A stretch of 7,554 nucleotides of DNA from assembly GCA_900552715.1 (NCBI GenBank), contig USAV01000088.1, positions 1-7,554 on the forward strand, read 5' to 3'. Positions 1 through 6,547 of this stretch are shown one piece after another (within the stretch, counting starts at the first letter, position 1; every line of letters begins with the position of its first letter). The notes beneath the pieces were generated by a model. The model did not search any database. It was not told the origin of the DNA and saw nothing but the letters and a program-made list of their open reading frames with translations. The position numbers were made by a program, and so were the translations under genes. This DNA is from an uncultured Veillonella sp. (GTDB taxonomy: Bacteria > Bacillota > Negativicutes > Veillonellales > Veillonellaceae).

Positions 1-38
1 GCGATAATCGCTACATTACGAAGATTTTCGCGAATCAT
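1..38 (-). CDS. typA: TypA/BipA translational GTPase, N-terminal fragment
   Basis: Only the first 12 complete codons are inside the window; the gene runs off the left edge. They read MIRENLRNVAII followed by GC, which begins the next codon (probably Ala). This is the characteristic start of TypA/BipA, just ahead of the HVDHGKT G1 loop expected outside the window. TypA is a ribosome-associated GTPase of the EF-G/LepA class, linked to ribosome assembly and stress or cold growth. The start is supported by AGGGAGG ending about 6 bases before the ATG (plus-strand cctccct at 45-51). It has its own promoter (133-162) and a leader of about 88 bases with a hairpin. Other elongation-factor-type GTPases also have an NVAIIAH start (LepA, EF-G), but the MIREN/LRNVAII form points to TypA. 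Confidence 0.75.
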   Translation of the reverse strand, partial: MIRENLRNVAII

Positions 39-76
39 AAGATCCTCCCTTTAATTCTTTCAGTATATTCTATATC

Positions 77-103
77 ATATAACGCTTGTGAAAGTCGCTA
101 TAT
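77..103 (-). promoter_or_regulatory. Hairpin in the typA 5' leader
   Basis: In the minus-strand RNA, AUAUAGCG (103-96) pairs with CGUUAUAU (84-77) through eight pairs including one G-U. An inner CUU/AAG stem closes a UCAC loop, with one bulged A at 95. A further U-G pair at 104/76 is possible. The hairpin lies roughly 24 to 50 bases after the predicted transcription start and about 38 bases before the start codon. No U-run follows on either strand, so it is not an intrinsic terminator. It could stabilise the mRNA 5' end or be a regulatory structure; the pairing is seen, the function is not. Confidence 0.45.
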
Positions 104-132
104 AGGTATATTCCCAAAATTGGCAACACTTA

Positions 133-162
133 ATTATAACGTAGTCTATAGAAAAAAGTCAA
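133..162 (-). promoter_or_regulatory. Sigma-A promoter for typA
   Basis: The minus strand has a TTGACT -35 box (162-157), an 18-base spacer and a perfect TATAAT -10 box (138-133). Transcription would begin near 126 and read toward typA. A weaker second candidate lies upstream: TATAAT at 208-203 with TTAGTC at 231-226, 17 bases apart. Both lie after the murB terminator-like hairpin, consistent with typA being its own transcription unit. Confidence 0.65.
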
Positions 163-256
163 AGAAGTATAGGATTTCTAATCATGGCAATTTCTACATT
201 TGATTATACTTTTGACTCATCTTAAGACTAAATTAGCTATATAAGCATATGGTATT

Positions 257-320
257 AAAAAAGATTTCTTATGCTACCTTGCCTCAAATAAGATAAAAGG
301 AACGTCACATAAGAAATCTT
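257..320 (-). terminator. Terminator-like hairpin downstream of murB
   Basis: AAGATTTCTTATG (261-273) and CATAAGAAATCTT (308-320) are perfect 13-base inverted repeats. Read on the minus strand, the second arm runs into six consecutive T residues (262-257, two of them in the stem). The 34-base loop can fold further through CCTT/AAGG (277-280 with 297-300). The location just after the murB stop and ahead of the typA promoter fits a transcription terminator. The stem is AT-rich and the loop long, so efficiency may be modest. Confidence 0.55.
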
Positions 321-340
321 GTATTAATATTTAGTTTGTA

Positions 341-1273
341 TTAATCTTCACCAATCATACGTACTTCTGGCTCCAGATGTACACCATGTTGATCATATAC
401 GCGTTTTTGTACTTCTTTAATAAGATCAAGTACATCTTTAGCTTTAGCATTGCCAGTGTTGATAACAAAGCCAGCATGCTTATGAGATACTTGTGCATCA
501 CCAACAGATAATCCTTTAAGACCTGTTTGTTCAATCAAAGTACCTGCAAAATACCCTGGTGGGCGCTTAAAGGTTGAACCCGCGCTAGCATACTCTAAAG
601 GTTGTTTAGATTCGCGCTTTTCTGTGAGCTCATCCATGCGAGCCTTAATAGCATCCTTATCACCAGGTTGTAACGTCATAATAACCTCTCCAATAACCTC
701 ATGATTATCGTGGAATACGCTATGACGATATCCAAAATCTAAGTGAGATGCATCGTACTCCTTAATATTGCCCTCGAAGTCTACAGCTAGTACTGAAGTG
801 ACCACATGGCTCATTTCCCCGTCATAAGCACCTGCATTCATAAATACAGCACCACCAAGTGTACCTGGAATACCAATGGCAAATTCAAGGCCAGATAGTC
901 CGTTTTCCCAAGCAAATTCAGAAGCATCTTTTAACATATAACCAGAACCAATGCATAATACATTATCATTGCAATCCATGATTTGTGTCATATGTCGAAC
1001 CGATACGACAGCACCGCGAATACCACCATCTTTCACCAAAATATTGGAGCCGCAACCAATAATAGTTACAGGCACTTGTAATTCGTGAATCTTGCGTAGC
1101 GTAAAGCTCAACTCATCCATCGTCGTAGGTTCAACAAATAAATCAGCAGGACCACCAATTTTAAATGTCGTATGATGACAAAGCAGTTCCTGTTCTCGTA
1201 CACGTGTACTAGGTAATTTCTCTAATAAGGCTTCTTTTAAGTCCTTAATGCTTTGGTTGTTGTTGTTCGCCAT
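341..1273 (-). CDS. murB: UDP-N-acetylenolpyruvoylglucosamine reductase MurB
   Basis: MurB is the cytosolic FAD enzyme that reduces UDP-GlcNAc-enolpyruvate with NADPH to UDP-N-acetylmuramate, the second committed step of peptidoglycan precursor synthesis. The 310-residue protein shows TTFKIGGPADLFVEP (35-49), the FAD-binding GCGSNILV (73-80), GIPGTLGGAVFMNAGAY (134-150), the YRHS motif (182-185), AGSTFKRP (231-238) with the catalytic serine S233, and the C-terminal LEPEVR (300-305) carrying the active-site glutamate. Length and motif order fit a type II (short) MurB. The ATG at 1273 lies within the 3' end of ylbF, overlapping by 29 bases. An in-frame TAG two codons upstream forbids a longer form. 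The nearest purine-rich site, GAGGGG, is 16 bases away, so translation is probably coupled to ylbF. A terminator-like hairpin follows. Confidence 0.97.
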   Translation of the reverse strand: MANNNNQSIKDLKEALLEKLPSTRVREQELLCHHTTFKIGGPADLFVEPTTMDELSFTLRKIHELQVPVTIIGCGSNILVKDGGIRGAVVSVRHMTQIMDCNDNVLCIGSGYMLKDASEFAWENGLSGLEFAIGIPGTLGGAVFMNAGAYDGEMSHVVTSVLAVDFEGNIKEYDASHLDFGYRHSVFHDNHEVIGEVIMTLQPGDKDAIKARMDELTEKRESKQPLEYASAGSTFKRPPGYFAGTLIEQTGLKGLSVGDAQVSHKHAGFVINTGNAKAKDVLDLIKEVQKRVYDQHGVHLEPEVRMIGED

Positions 1274-1613
1274 GATCTAACACTTTCATCCCCTCAGTGA
1301 TTGGTTCGCTAATGATTTTATAAATATCATTAGAGATTTGGCTCCAACGCATTTGTGCTTGTAAATAAGCAGCCGCTGCAGCATTTTCTTGAATTTGAGG
1401 CATCAATTCCTCTTGTTTCTTTTGCAATTCATCAGCTTCTGGTGCACCAGACAACTTTGCGTATTCCCATTGCATTTGTTGTGCCATAAATGTGCGTACC
1501 AACGCCGCTGCTACTGCGTCAGCTTTCAAAGCTTCTTGAGCTGCCATTAACGCTTTGTACTCTTCGGATTCACGCATAGCGTGAGCTAAATCATGAGCTT
1601 TATCGTAGTTCAT
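1245..1613 (-). CDS. YlbF-family regulator (Com_YlbF domain)
   Basis: A 122-residue, nearly all-helical protein rich in Ala, Gln and Glu, with the N-terminal pattern YDKAHDLAHAMRESEEYK (3-20) and a following ALKAD segment, typical of the YlbF/YmcA family. In Bacillus subtilis, YlbF and YmcA form a complex with YaaT that affects RNase Y-dependent mRNA maturation, competence, sporulation and biofilm formation; whether this protein does the same is inference. I chose the ATG at 1613 because AGAGGAGG ends about 5 bases before it; an in-frame ATG seven codons upstream (1634) would place that ribosome site inside the gene. Its last 29 bases overlap murB in another frame, and the two are probably co-transcribed. 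No convincing promoter is visible in the 104-base gap to trmL, so it may belong to a moaC-trmL-ylbF-murB transcript. Confidence 0.85.
   Translation of the reverse strand: MNYDKAHDLAHAMRESEEYKALMAAQEALKADAVAAALVRTFMAQQMQWEYAKLSGAPEADELQKKQEELMPQIQENAAAAAYLQAQMRWSQISNDIYKIISEPITEGMKVLDHGEQQQPKH
1256..1267 (-). repeat. (AAC)4 triplet run in the ylbF/murB overlap
   Basis: Four AAC triplets on the minus strand encode Asn-Asn-Asn-Asn (residues 3-6) in MurB and fall within Glu-Gln-Gln-Gln-Pro of the YlbF-family tail in the other frame. Gain or loss of a unit would be in frame for both genes. Confidence 0.8.
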
Positions 1614-1643
1614 AATATCCTCCTCTAACAACACCTGTCAAAA

Positions 1644-1669
1644 TACTACCTCTCATGTAGATTGGGTAG
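1644..1669 (-). terminator. Weak possible terminator after trmL
   Basis: On the minus strand CTACC (1669-1665) and GGTAG (1650-1646) pair, with an inner TCT/AGA stem (1661-1659 with 1653-1651) and a three-base bulge. The hairpin is followed by TATTTTG rather than a clean T-run. It could attenuate transcription between trmL and ylbF, but the stem is short and it may be chance. Confidence 0.2.
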
Positions 1670-1717
1670 GATTTCTAACACATATTTATTGTATATATCT
1701 CAATGGTGAAAGTATAT

Positions 1718-2203
1718 TTATTTAGGTTGAATCCAGTTGCCTTCGGCTTTAAGATCTGGATAATCAAGTTGGCGCATAGCTTCATACGCAATTATGGCTA
1801 CTGCATTAGATAAGTTTAAAGAACGCGCCTCATCTACCATTGGTATGCGAATACATGTTTCTTCAACACCTTCTAATAAACTTTCAGGCAAGCCTCTTGA
1901 TTCAGGGCCAAATACGAGCATATCCCCGATTTCATACTTTACCTCAGAGTGGGTATGCTTTGCTTTTGTAGTAGCGTAGAAATATCTGCGATCAGGATAT
2001 TTCGCATACAACTCTTGAATATTTTCATGTACCTGTACATCTACCAAATGCCAATAATCGAGACCAGCTCGTTTCACGTGCTTATCGTCGATAGAAAAAC
2101 CAAGTGGTTTGATAAGATGTAGGGTCATGTGATTAGCTGCGCATAAACGCGCTATATTTCCTGTATTGCCAGGGATTTCTGGCTCATAAAGTACTATTTC
2201 CAT
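1718..2203 (-). CDS. trmL: tRNA (cytidine/uridine-34-2'-O)-methyltransferase TrmL
   Basis: TrmL (YibK) is a SPOUT-class methyltransferase that uses S-adenosylmethionine to methylate the 2'-OH of the wobble nucleotide 34 in certain leucine tRNAs. The 161-residue length matches the minimal single-domain family. Visible motifs are EPEIPGNTGNIARLC (7-21), the FGPESRGLP loop (98-105), and IRIPM followed by ARSLNLSNAVAI (118-137), which together build the trefoil-knot cofactor site. The start at 2203 has AGGGG about 7 bases upstream. It is 28 bases downstream of the moaC stop on the same strand, so the two are likely one transcript. There is no obvious functional link to MoaC. The C-terminal tail (DYPDLKAEGNWIQPK) is ordinary. 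A SpoU-class 2'-O-methyltransferase is less likely given the small size and knot motifs. Confidence 0.93.
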   Translation of the reverse strand: MEIVLYEPEIPGNTGNIARLCAANHMTLHLIKPLGFSIDDKHVKRAGLDYWHLVDVQVHENIQELYAKYPDRRYFYATTKAKHTHSEVKYEIGDMLVFGPESRGLPESLLEGVEETCIRIPMVDEARSLNLSNAVAIIAYEAMRQLDYPDLKAEGNWIQPK

Positions 2204-2231
2204 TTTCGTTCCCCTATTCTTTATATCTATA

Positions 2232-2744
2232 TTATTCTACAAAGGAACGCACAAAATGTCCACTTTTCCCGCCTTCTTTTTCTACGAGGTATGTAGGGCC
2301 CATAATCATGCCTTTATCGATGGCCTTACACATATCGTATACGGTGAGCAATCCCACTTGTACAGCTGTAAGGGCCTCCATTTCAACGCCCGTTTTTCCA
2401 GTAGTCTTAACGATGGCACGTACCTTAACGGCCTTGTTATGATTTTCATCAGTGCAAGCAGGGCTTTCACCATCTACTAAAGAGCAGTGAACCTCAACCT
2501 TTGTGAGTGCTAATGGATGACAAAGAGGAATGAGATTGCTCGTTTGCTTAGCCCCCATAATAGCAGCTAGTTGCGCAACACTAAGGACATCGCCCTTTTT
2601 TATAGTACCTGCTGCAATGCGCTCATAAATTGCATCATTGATTGCTATGAATCCTTCTGCGATGGCTGTGCGAGATGTGATATCCTTATCGGATACGTCC
2701 ACCATCCAAGCATTACCATCTTGGTCAAAATGTGTTAAATCCAT
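2232..2744 (-). CDS. moaC: Cyclic pyranopterin monophosphate synthase MoaC
   Basis: MoaC converts the MoaA product, a cyclic dihydro-GTP derivative, into cyclic pyranopterin monophosphate in molybdenum cofactor synthesis. The 170-residue protein starts with LTHFDQDGNAWMVDVSDK and has KKGDV (49-53), NLIPLCHPL (70-78), TGKTGVEMEALTA (115-127) and VYDMCKAIDKGMIMGP (135-150), all family hallmarks. Residues matching the active site known in E. coli MoaC are K50, H76, D137 and K140. Compared with E. coli a slightly longer hydrophilic loop (about 90-104) is present. The ATG at 2744 has AAGGA about 7 bases upstream. No other molybdenum cofactor genes are visible in the window, so the rest of the pathway must be encoded elsewhere. 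It is probably the first gene of the moaC-trmL transcript and is divergent from the UPF0173 gene. Confidence 0.96.
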   Translation of the reverse strand: MDLTHFDQDGNAWMVDVSDKDITSRTAIAEGFIAINDAIYERIAAGTIKKGDVLSVAQLAAIMGAKQTSNLIPLCHPLALTKVEVHCSLVDGESPACTDENHNKAVKVRAIVKTTGKTGVEMEALTAVQVGLLTVYDMCKAIDKGMIMGPTYLVEKEGGKSGHFVRSFVE

Positions 2745-2852
2745 ACTATATCCTTACTAATTATGCATAAATTATCATCAATAGTTTTATTTTCATTAGT
2801 TATATTATACAATAGAATTAAGATTTATATGTATAAGGAAGGAAGTGTTCCT
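2745..2852. promoter_or_regulatory. Divergent promoter region moaC / UPF0173 gene
   Basis: This 108-base, very AT-rich spacer must carry both promoters. On the minus strand TATAAT is at 2809-2804; on the plus strand TATATT (2801-2806) and TACAAT (2808-2813) are -10 candidates. None has a convincing TTGACA-like partner at 16-18 bases, so exact starts cannot be assigned. A perfect 10-base palindrome TTATGCATAA (2761-2770) lies just upstream of the moaC ribosome binding site and could be an operator or chance. Confidence 0.4.
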
Positions 2853-3530
2853 ATGAAAACAAAACTAACTTATTTCGGTCATGCTTGCTTTATGCTAACA
2901 CGCGGTGATGTGTCCATGATTTTCGACCCATTCTTAACAGGTAATACATGGGATATCGCAAAAAAAGAAGATATCAAATGCCAATATATCTTTGTCAGCC
3001 ATGGTCACGATGACCACTATGGCGATACAGATTTCATTGCTAAAGCAAATGATGCGCTCGTTATCTCTACTGCAGAGGTAGCAGGTAAAGCAGCAGCTGC
3101 TGGTTGTCGTACACACGCTATGCATTTAGGCGGTAAATTTGACTTTGAATTCGGTTCTGTTCGCATAGTACCAGCCTTCCACGGTGCAGGTATCCCTGGT
3201 GGTCATGCAGCAGGTTGTATCGTAGACTTCTACGGAGATATTGTATACTTCGCAGGTGATACAGCACTCTTTAGCGATATGAAATTGTTGAATCGCTTTG
3301 GCGATATTGACTACGCTTTACTTCCTATCGGCGATAACTTCACGATGGGCGTTGAAGATGCAGCTCTTGCCGCTTCTTATGTAAAAGCGCGTATCTCCAT
3401 TCCAATTCACTACAAAACATGGCCTGTTATCGACCGTGAACCAGGTGTATTTACAAGCTTAGTTGAAGGCAAATACAATCAAACAGCCCTCATTATCGAT
3501 CCAGGTTCCTCTATCGAGCTCAATAACTAA
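2853..3530 (+). CDS. UPF0173 metal-dependent hydrolase (metallo-beta-lactamase fold)
   Basis: A 225-residue cytosolic protein with the complete metal-binding set of the metallo-beta-lactamase superfamily: HGHDDH (50-55; H50, H52, D54, H55), H110 in PAFHGAG, D136 in FAGDTALF and H186 in IPIHYKTWP. The opening KLTYFGHACFML, the IFDPFLTGN motif and the length are typical of UPF0173, the UlaG-like branch; its natural substrate is not established. I chose the ATG at 2853 because it matches the family's usual MKxxYFGHA start and has GGAAGGAAG 7-10 bases upstream. An in-frame ATG at 2829 (MYKEGSVP extension) would put that site inside the gene, and the still longer open frame back to 2763 runs through promoter DNA. 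It is the only plus-strand gene here, a single-gene unit closed by a strong terminator at 3554-3587. Confidence 0.92.
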   Translation: MKTKLTYFGHACFMLTRGDVSMIFDPFLTGNTWDIAKKEDIKCQYIFVSHGHDDHYGDTDFIAKANDALVISTAEVAGKAAAAGCRTHAMHLGGKFDFEFGSVRIVPAFHGAGIPGGHAAGCIVDFYGDIVYFAGDTALFSDMKLLNRFGDIDYALLPIGDNFTMGVEDAALAASYVKARISIPIHYKTWPVIDREPGVFTSLVEGKYNQTALIIDPGSSIELNN

Positions 3531-3553
3531 AATAAAAAATAACACCTACGTAG

Positions 3554-3587
3554 AAATGACGCAATTCTAAGGAATTGCGTCATTTTT
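3554..3587 (+). terminator. Intrinsic terminator after the UPF0173 gene
   Basis: AAATGACGCAATTC (3554-3567) and GAATTGCGTCATTT (3572-3585) form a perfect 14-base stem around a TAAG loop, and the plus strand continues into five T residues (3583-3587). On the minus strand only three T residues follow the stem, all of them inside it, so termination of the convergent VWA gene from this hairpin would be weaker, though it may contribute. Confidence 0.92.
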
Positions 3588-3654
3588 ATATGCTTTTATA
3601 AACGCTCCTCTAGGTTAAATCAAAATATATCACTGCTCACCTTTATAAAGCAGC

Positions 3655-5298
3655 TTATACCTCTTGGTTAGCCATAGAAAAGCCACTACGACTAGACATA
3701 CGTACAAATTCATCTATATCTTGTGTTTCATCTACACCTACATAACCTAGTTCACGAACCATGCCATAGGGATTATGAAGAGATAGTTGAGGCTTTTCCC
3801 CTGTAAGAACCCATAAAACCTTATACCCTTTCGGAGCCTCTCGTAATCGTTCCTCGCCTTTGCCATCCGTGAAGTAAACCAATAAATCCACACGGTTTTG
3901 ATTGGCTAAAGAAAATACTGGCGAGAAAGCTGTTGCACCGCGCACATCAAGGCGAGGCTTTACATCTTTTACTGATTCCATCGTATACGTACGGCGCACC
4001 TCATTATCACATTCTACAACGGTGATGCGATGGTTATAGGCATGTACAATTTGCAGTACTTGTTCTAAGGCGTTCGTAAACTCTGCATCGGTAATACTAC
4101 CACTCATATCGAGAGCAACCCATACATTAGCTTTATGTTGACGCAAGGTACCAGACAACTCCAAGCGCTCAGGTTGACGACGATTGCGACGCATCGTCGT
4201 TTTTTTGTACCCACTTGCTACCTTGCCCATGAGCTTTTTAAGGTAGAAATACCACGGAAGAGCACGACGCGTCTTTTGGAAGGTATCGATGAGACTCTTC
4301 ACATATCCTTCCATATCACCTTTTGAGGCTTCGTTGATATAGCGCTCCGTAATTTGGTCCATCGTATCCGTATCAATGGAATCAGATTCATCCCAAATAT
4401 CATGGCTAGTTTGAGGATCAAACTCCATAGCTACAGCTGTATCAGAATTATCTACAGGTACAAAGAGTTCAGGCTTTTCCTTCATCGCCTTATCGATGGC
4501 CTTGGCATAATACTCAATGGTACGGAATCGTTTGAGCATCAATCCAAAACGTTCATTTACATTGGCTACAGTAACCGCATCACGATCAACATGTTCTAAG
4601 TAGTCATTCACAACCATATCCATTGCCATATGTACGGCCGTTTTATTAAAGCTTTGACTCAATGTTTTTACGCGCATCAAATGTGCAGAAATAATATGAA
4701 GAATTTCACGCTTAATGCCATCCTTCATAACATCTGGTGGCTGGCGTAGTAAGATAAAAGGATTTACATATAATACATAGCCACCTTGTTTTAAGTTAAT
4801 ACCGAAGGCACTGGTCATATCAAAACGAATACGATGAGCCATTTGCAAATAGAAGTAACCAAAGAATTGGTCCTCTTCAAGGAGTAAGCTATTTACATCA
4901 TGCAAAATATTCCATAATCGTTGCTCAAAGGCAGGTGTCATAACGGCTTGTTGCATTACTGCAAAATCGGTGCCTTCAATTTGTATCTCATCTAAGGCAC
5001 GTCCTATGGTCCCTATATGACTATCAGACATATTATGGTTCATCAAGTCCGCCGCTATACGTTCTGGTTCCATGCTATGATGTTGCTCTTCATAACTATC
5101 TACATAGGCTTCGTAGGCAGCATAGATTTGCGTGTACAAGGCCTCCGCTTCACGATGAATACGTTCCCGTTTTGCATGCCAACGATCGAGAGCCTCAATG
5201 GCCTTCTCATCATAGGAACCTGTTTTCTCCCACCCGTCTATATGCGTGAGTAAATCAGAGGCGTCGCGAATATCATCTTTATCTAAATTTCGTTGCAT
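3655..5298 (-). CDS. DUF2201-type VWA-like protein
   Basis: A 547-residue cytosolic protein with the layout of the DUF2201 family: a helical N-terminal part, a putative-metallopeptidase-like middle region with REILHIISAH (about 197-206) and HMAMDMVVNDYL (223-234), a charged Asp-rich linker (about 290-320), a basic stretch KKTTMRRNRR, and a C-terminal VWA-like domain. The VWA domain shows a metal-ion-dependent adhesion site: DMSGS (397-401), T456 in RGATAFSP, and D478 in YFTDG. Such proteins usually sit beside MoxR-type ATPases, as here, and probably act as their partner; the target is unknown. Two ATGs are adjacent (5301 and 5298); AGGAGG lies 4 and 7 bases away, favouring 5298, and an ATG at 5325 would contain the ribosome site. 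The first histidine of a canonical HExxH motif is replaced by arginine, so peptidase activity is doubtful. Confidence 0.85.
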   Translation of the reverse strand: MQRNLDKDDIRDASDLLTHIDGWEKTGSYDEKAIEALDRWHAKRERIHREAEALYTQIYAAYEAYVDSYEEQHHSMEPERIAADLMNHNMSDSHIGTIGRALDEIQIEGTDFAVMQQAVMTPAFEQRLWNILHDVNSLLLEEDQFFGYFYLQMAHRIRFDMTSAFGINLKQGGYVLYVNPFILLRQPPDVMKDGIKREILHIISAHLMRVKTLSQSFNKTAVHMAMDMVVNDYLEHVDRDAVTVANVNERFGLMLKRFRTIEYYAKAIDKAMKEKPELFVPVDNSDTAVAMEFDPQTSHDIWDESDSIDTDTMDQITERYINEASKGDMEGYVKSLIDTFQKTRRALPWYFYLKKLMGKVASGYKKTTMRRNRRQPERLELSGTLRQHKANVWVALDMSGSITDAEFTNALEQVLQIVHAYNHRITVVECDNEVRRTYTMESVKDVKPRLDVRGATAFSPVFSLANQNRVDLLVYFTDGKGEERLREAPKGYKVLWVLTGEKPQLSLHNPYGMVRELGYVGVDETQDIDEFVRMSSRSGFSMANQEV

Positions 5299-5433
5299 CA
5301 TTCCACCTCCTTTTTCGTTTAACATCAGATTTTATGTATATCATGTTTTATATATTGGTTATTGTATCCCCAATCATTCGCTAAATTTCTTTATCCATAT
5401 GGACAGCTTCATTTAGTTAACTATGGAGCAGAA
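5299..5433 (-). other. Gap between the AAA ATPase and VWA genes
   Basis: This 135-base AT-rich spacer has no gene. It contains the VWA ribosome site AGGAGG (5311-5306), a perfect 10-base palindrome TCCATATGGA (5394-5403) and a short ATTGG/CCAAT inverted repeat (5354-5358 with 5370-5374). A possible weak promoter, TTGGGG with TATAAA 15 bases later on the minus strand, is not convincing. No terminator with a T-run is seen, so read-through from the ATPase gene is likely. Confidence 0.4.
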
Positions 5434-6534
5434 CTATTTTTGTGCTTCAAAGAAGGTATCGATGAACAAGTCATCTTCAATCGCATAGGCGTATACCCGT
5501 TCATAAGTGTTTCGTAAATCTTTCATAACTGCTACGCGTAGATCACCTGGATACAATGTAAGGAATTCAATGAAGTGATGAACTTCTTCGGCATTGCTAT
5601 TGCGGTTTAAACGATGCAACATATTTTTAGCCGCTACGTATAAGCGTGTTGGACTTTCACTTTTAACCTGTTCAGCCATAGACATAATGGCTCCTGGCTT
5701 TTGAACCGCCGCCAATACATCATCAAAGGTAATAAGTGGTTCTTGGTCTGACTCAATAAAGTTTACAAACGCCTCGGCAATAAGTTTACCTACGTTACCG
5801 CGGATAACATTCATAAATACATCGCGACTATAGGCTGAATCTTCTTGGTTTTTATAAATCGTATACAGGCCAGATACGCGTTCAAAGGAGCGTGGTGTAG
5901 CATCAATATCATCTTCATGTCGTTGATTTAAATACTCTGGATAGGAAGAAATGAATTCGATAACTTTTTCCTCAATACCAGCACCTATCGCCCAGTCAAT
6001 CCATTGCATATAATCGGCATTCATATAGAGCCATACGAAACGGTTTTGTTGTGCCGGGTCCATGTCGATAGTTTGGTAGTCAAAAGAATCCTCAGGGTTC
6101 ATAGCGGCGATGATACGCACTTGATCACTTAAAGAGAAGCCATTGATTTCACGATTCAAGATAAGATTCATTAACTCCTGTTGTACTGCATGTTCAGCAC
6201 GGTTAATTTCGTCGATAAATAGTAATACTTGACGACCTTTATCCACAGCTTGAGCCACATGTTCCAACGTATGATGTACAGCATACACTGTAGTCTTTAC
6301 AGAATGTGTGTTACCACGACCATCTGTATGTGTTACAGATTCTACAGTTGGTAAACCACCAATTTCACCTTCTTTTAAAAGATTTCCATCAATGGTTACC
6401 AATTCCCAGTCATGCACAGTAGCTACGCGTGCCGCAAGAGATGTTTTACCAATGCCCGTTTCACCAACGAGCAAAGGCACTTGATTAGCAGCAAGCACTA
6501 ATTCTACACTTGCCATTGTATCTATAAAGTTCAT
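5434..6534 (-). CDS. MoxR-like AAA+ ATPase (AAA_5 type)
   Basis: A 366-residue cytosolic ATPase. Walker A is GETGIGKT (24-31), Walker B is VLLFIDE (103-109) followed by INRA, sensor 1 is N146 in IIAAMNPE, an arginine-finger candidate is R165 in AQQNRF, and a sensor 2-like arginine is R215 in ATPRSFERV. The ATP site looks intact. The C-terminal part (about 240-366) is helical and unassigned. Members of this class form hexamers and remodel protein complexes, usually with a VWA partner encoded next door, which is the case here (the gene at 3655-5298). GGAG lies 5 bases before the ATG. The gene starts 13 bases after the stop of the solenoid protein, so these two are almost certainly co-transcribed. 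Its client cannot be told from the sequence. RavA of E. coli is a functional analogue at best, not a clear orthologue. Confidence 0.9.
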   Translation of the reverse strand: MNFIDTMASVELVLAANQVPLLVGETGIGKTSLAARVATVHDWELVTIDGNLLKEGEIGGLPTVESVTHTDGRGNTHSVKTTVYAVHHTLEHVAQAVDKGRQVLLFIDEINRAEHAVQQELMNLILNREINGFSLSDQVRIIAAMNPEDSFDYQTIDMDPAQQNRFVWLYMNADYMQWIDWAIGAGIEEKVIEFISSYPEYLNQRHEDDIDATPRSFERVSGLYTIYKNQEDSAYSRDVFMNVIRGNVGKLIAEAFVNFIESDQEPLITFDDVLAAVQKPGAIMSMAEQVKSESPTRLYVAAKNMLHRLNRNSNAEEVHHFIEFLTLYPGDLRVAVMKDLRNTYERVYAYAIEDDLFIDTFFEAQK

Positions 6535-6547
6535 TGTGTCTCCATTT

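Larger units (their letters stand above)
39..340. other. Intergenic region between typA and murB
   Basis: This 302-base AT-rich stretch has no supportable gene in any frame. It holds, in minus-strand order, the murB terminator-like hairpin (320-257), a possible weak upstream typA promoter (231-203), the main typA promoter (162-133), the leader hairpin (103-77) and the typA ribosome binding site (51-45). The stretch 163-202 shows nothing I can assign. Confidence 0.7.

Noticed and set aside
212..245. Plus-strand TTGACT followed by TATA-rich DNA, resembling a promoter
   Set aside because: The spacing is 20-22 bases, too long for a sigma-A promoter, and no plus-strand gene follows.
1612..1641. 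Minus-strand TTGACA, 18 bases, TATTAT at the ylbF start
   Set aside because: Transcription would begin inside the ylbF coding sequence, and the supposed -10 overlaps the start codon and ribosome site region. Probably chance.
170..1678. A 12-base word TAGGATTTCTAA present at 170-181 and 1667-1678
   Set aside because: One or two 12-base matches are expected by chance in an AT-rich window of this size, and there is no flanking similarity.
2763..2852. Longer N-terminus for the UPF0173 protein starting at 2763 or 2829
   Set aside because: The region is AT-rich promoter-like DNA, the family starts at the equivalent of 2853, and the ribosome site lies directly before 2853.
3633..3653. CTGCT/AGCAG inverted repeat just after the VWA stop as a terminator
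   Set aside because: The stem is only five pairs with an 11-base loop, and no T-run follows on the minus strand.
4135..5253. Plus-strand open frames of 60-80 codons opposite the VWA gene, and similar ones opposite trmL, moaC and the UPF0173 gene
   Set aside because: They lie antisense within well-supported genes, lack ribosome sites and encode low-complexity or unfamiliar sequences.
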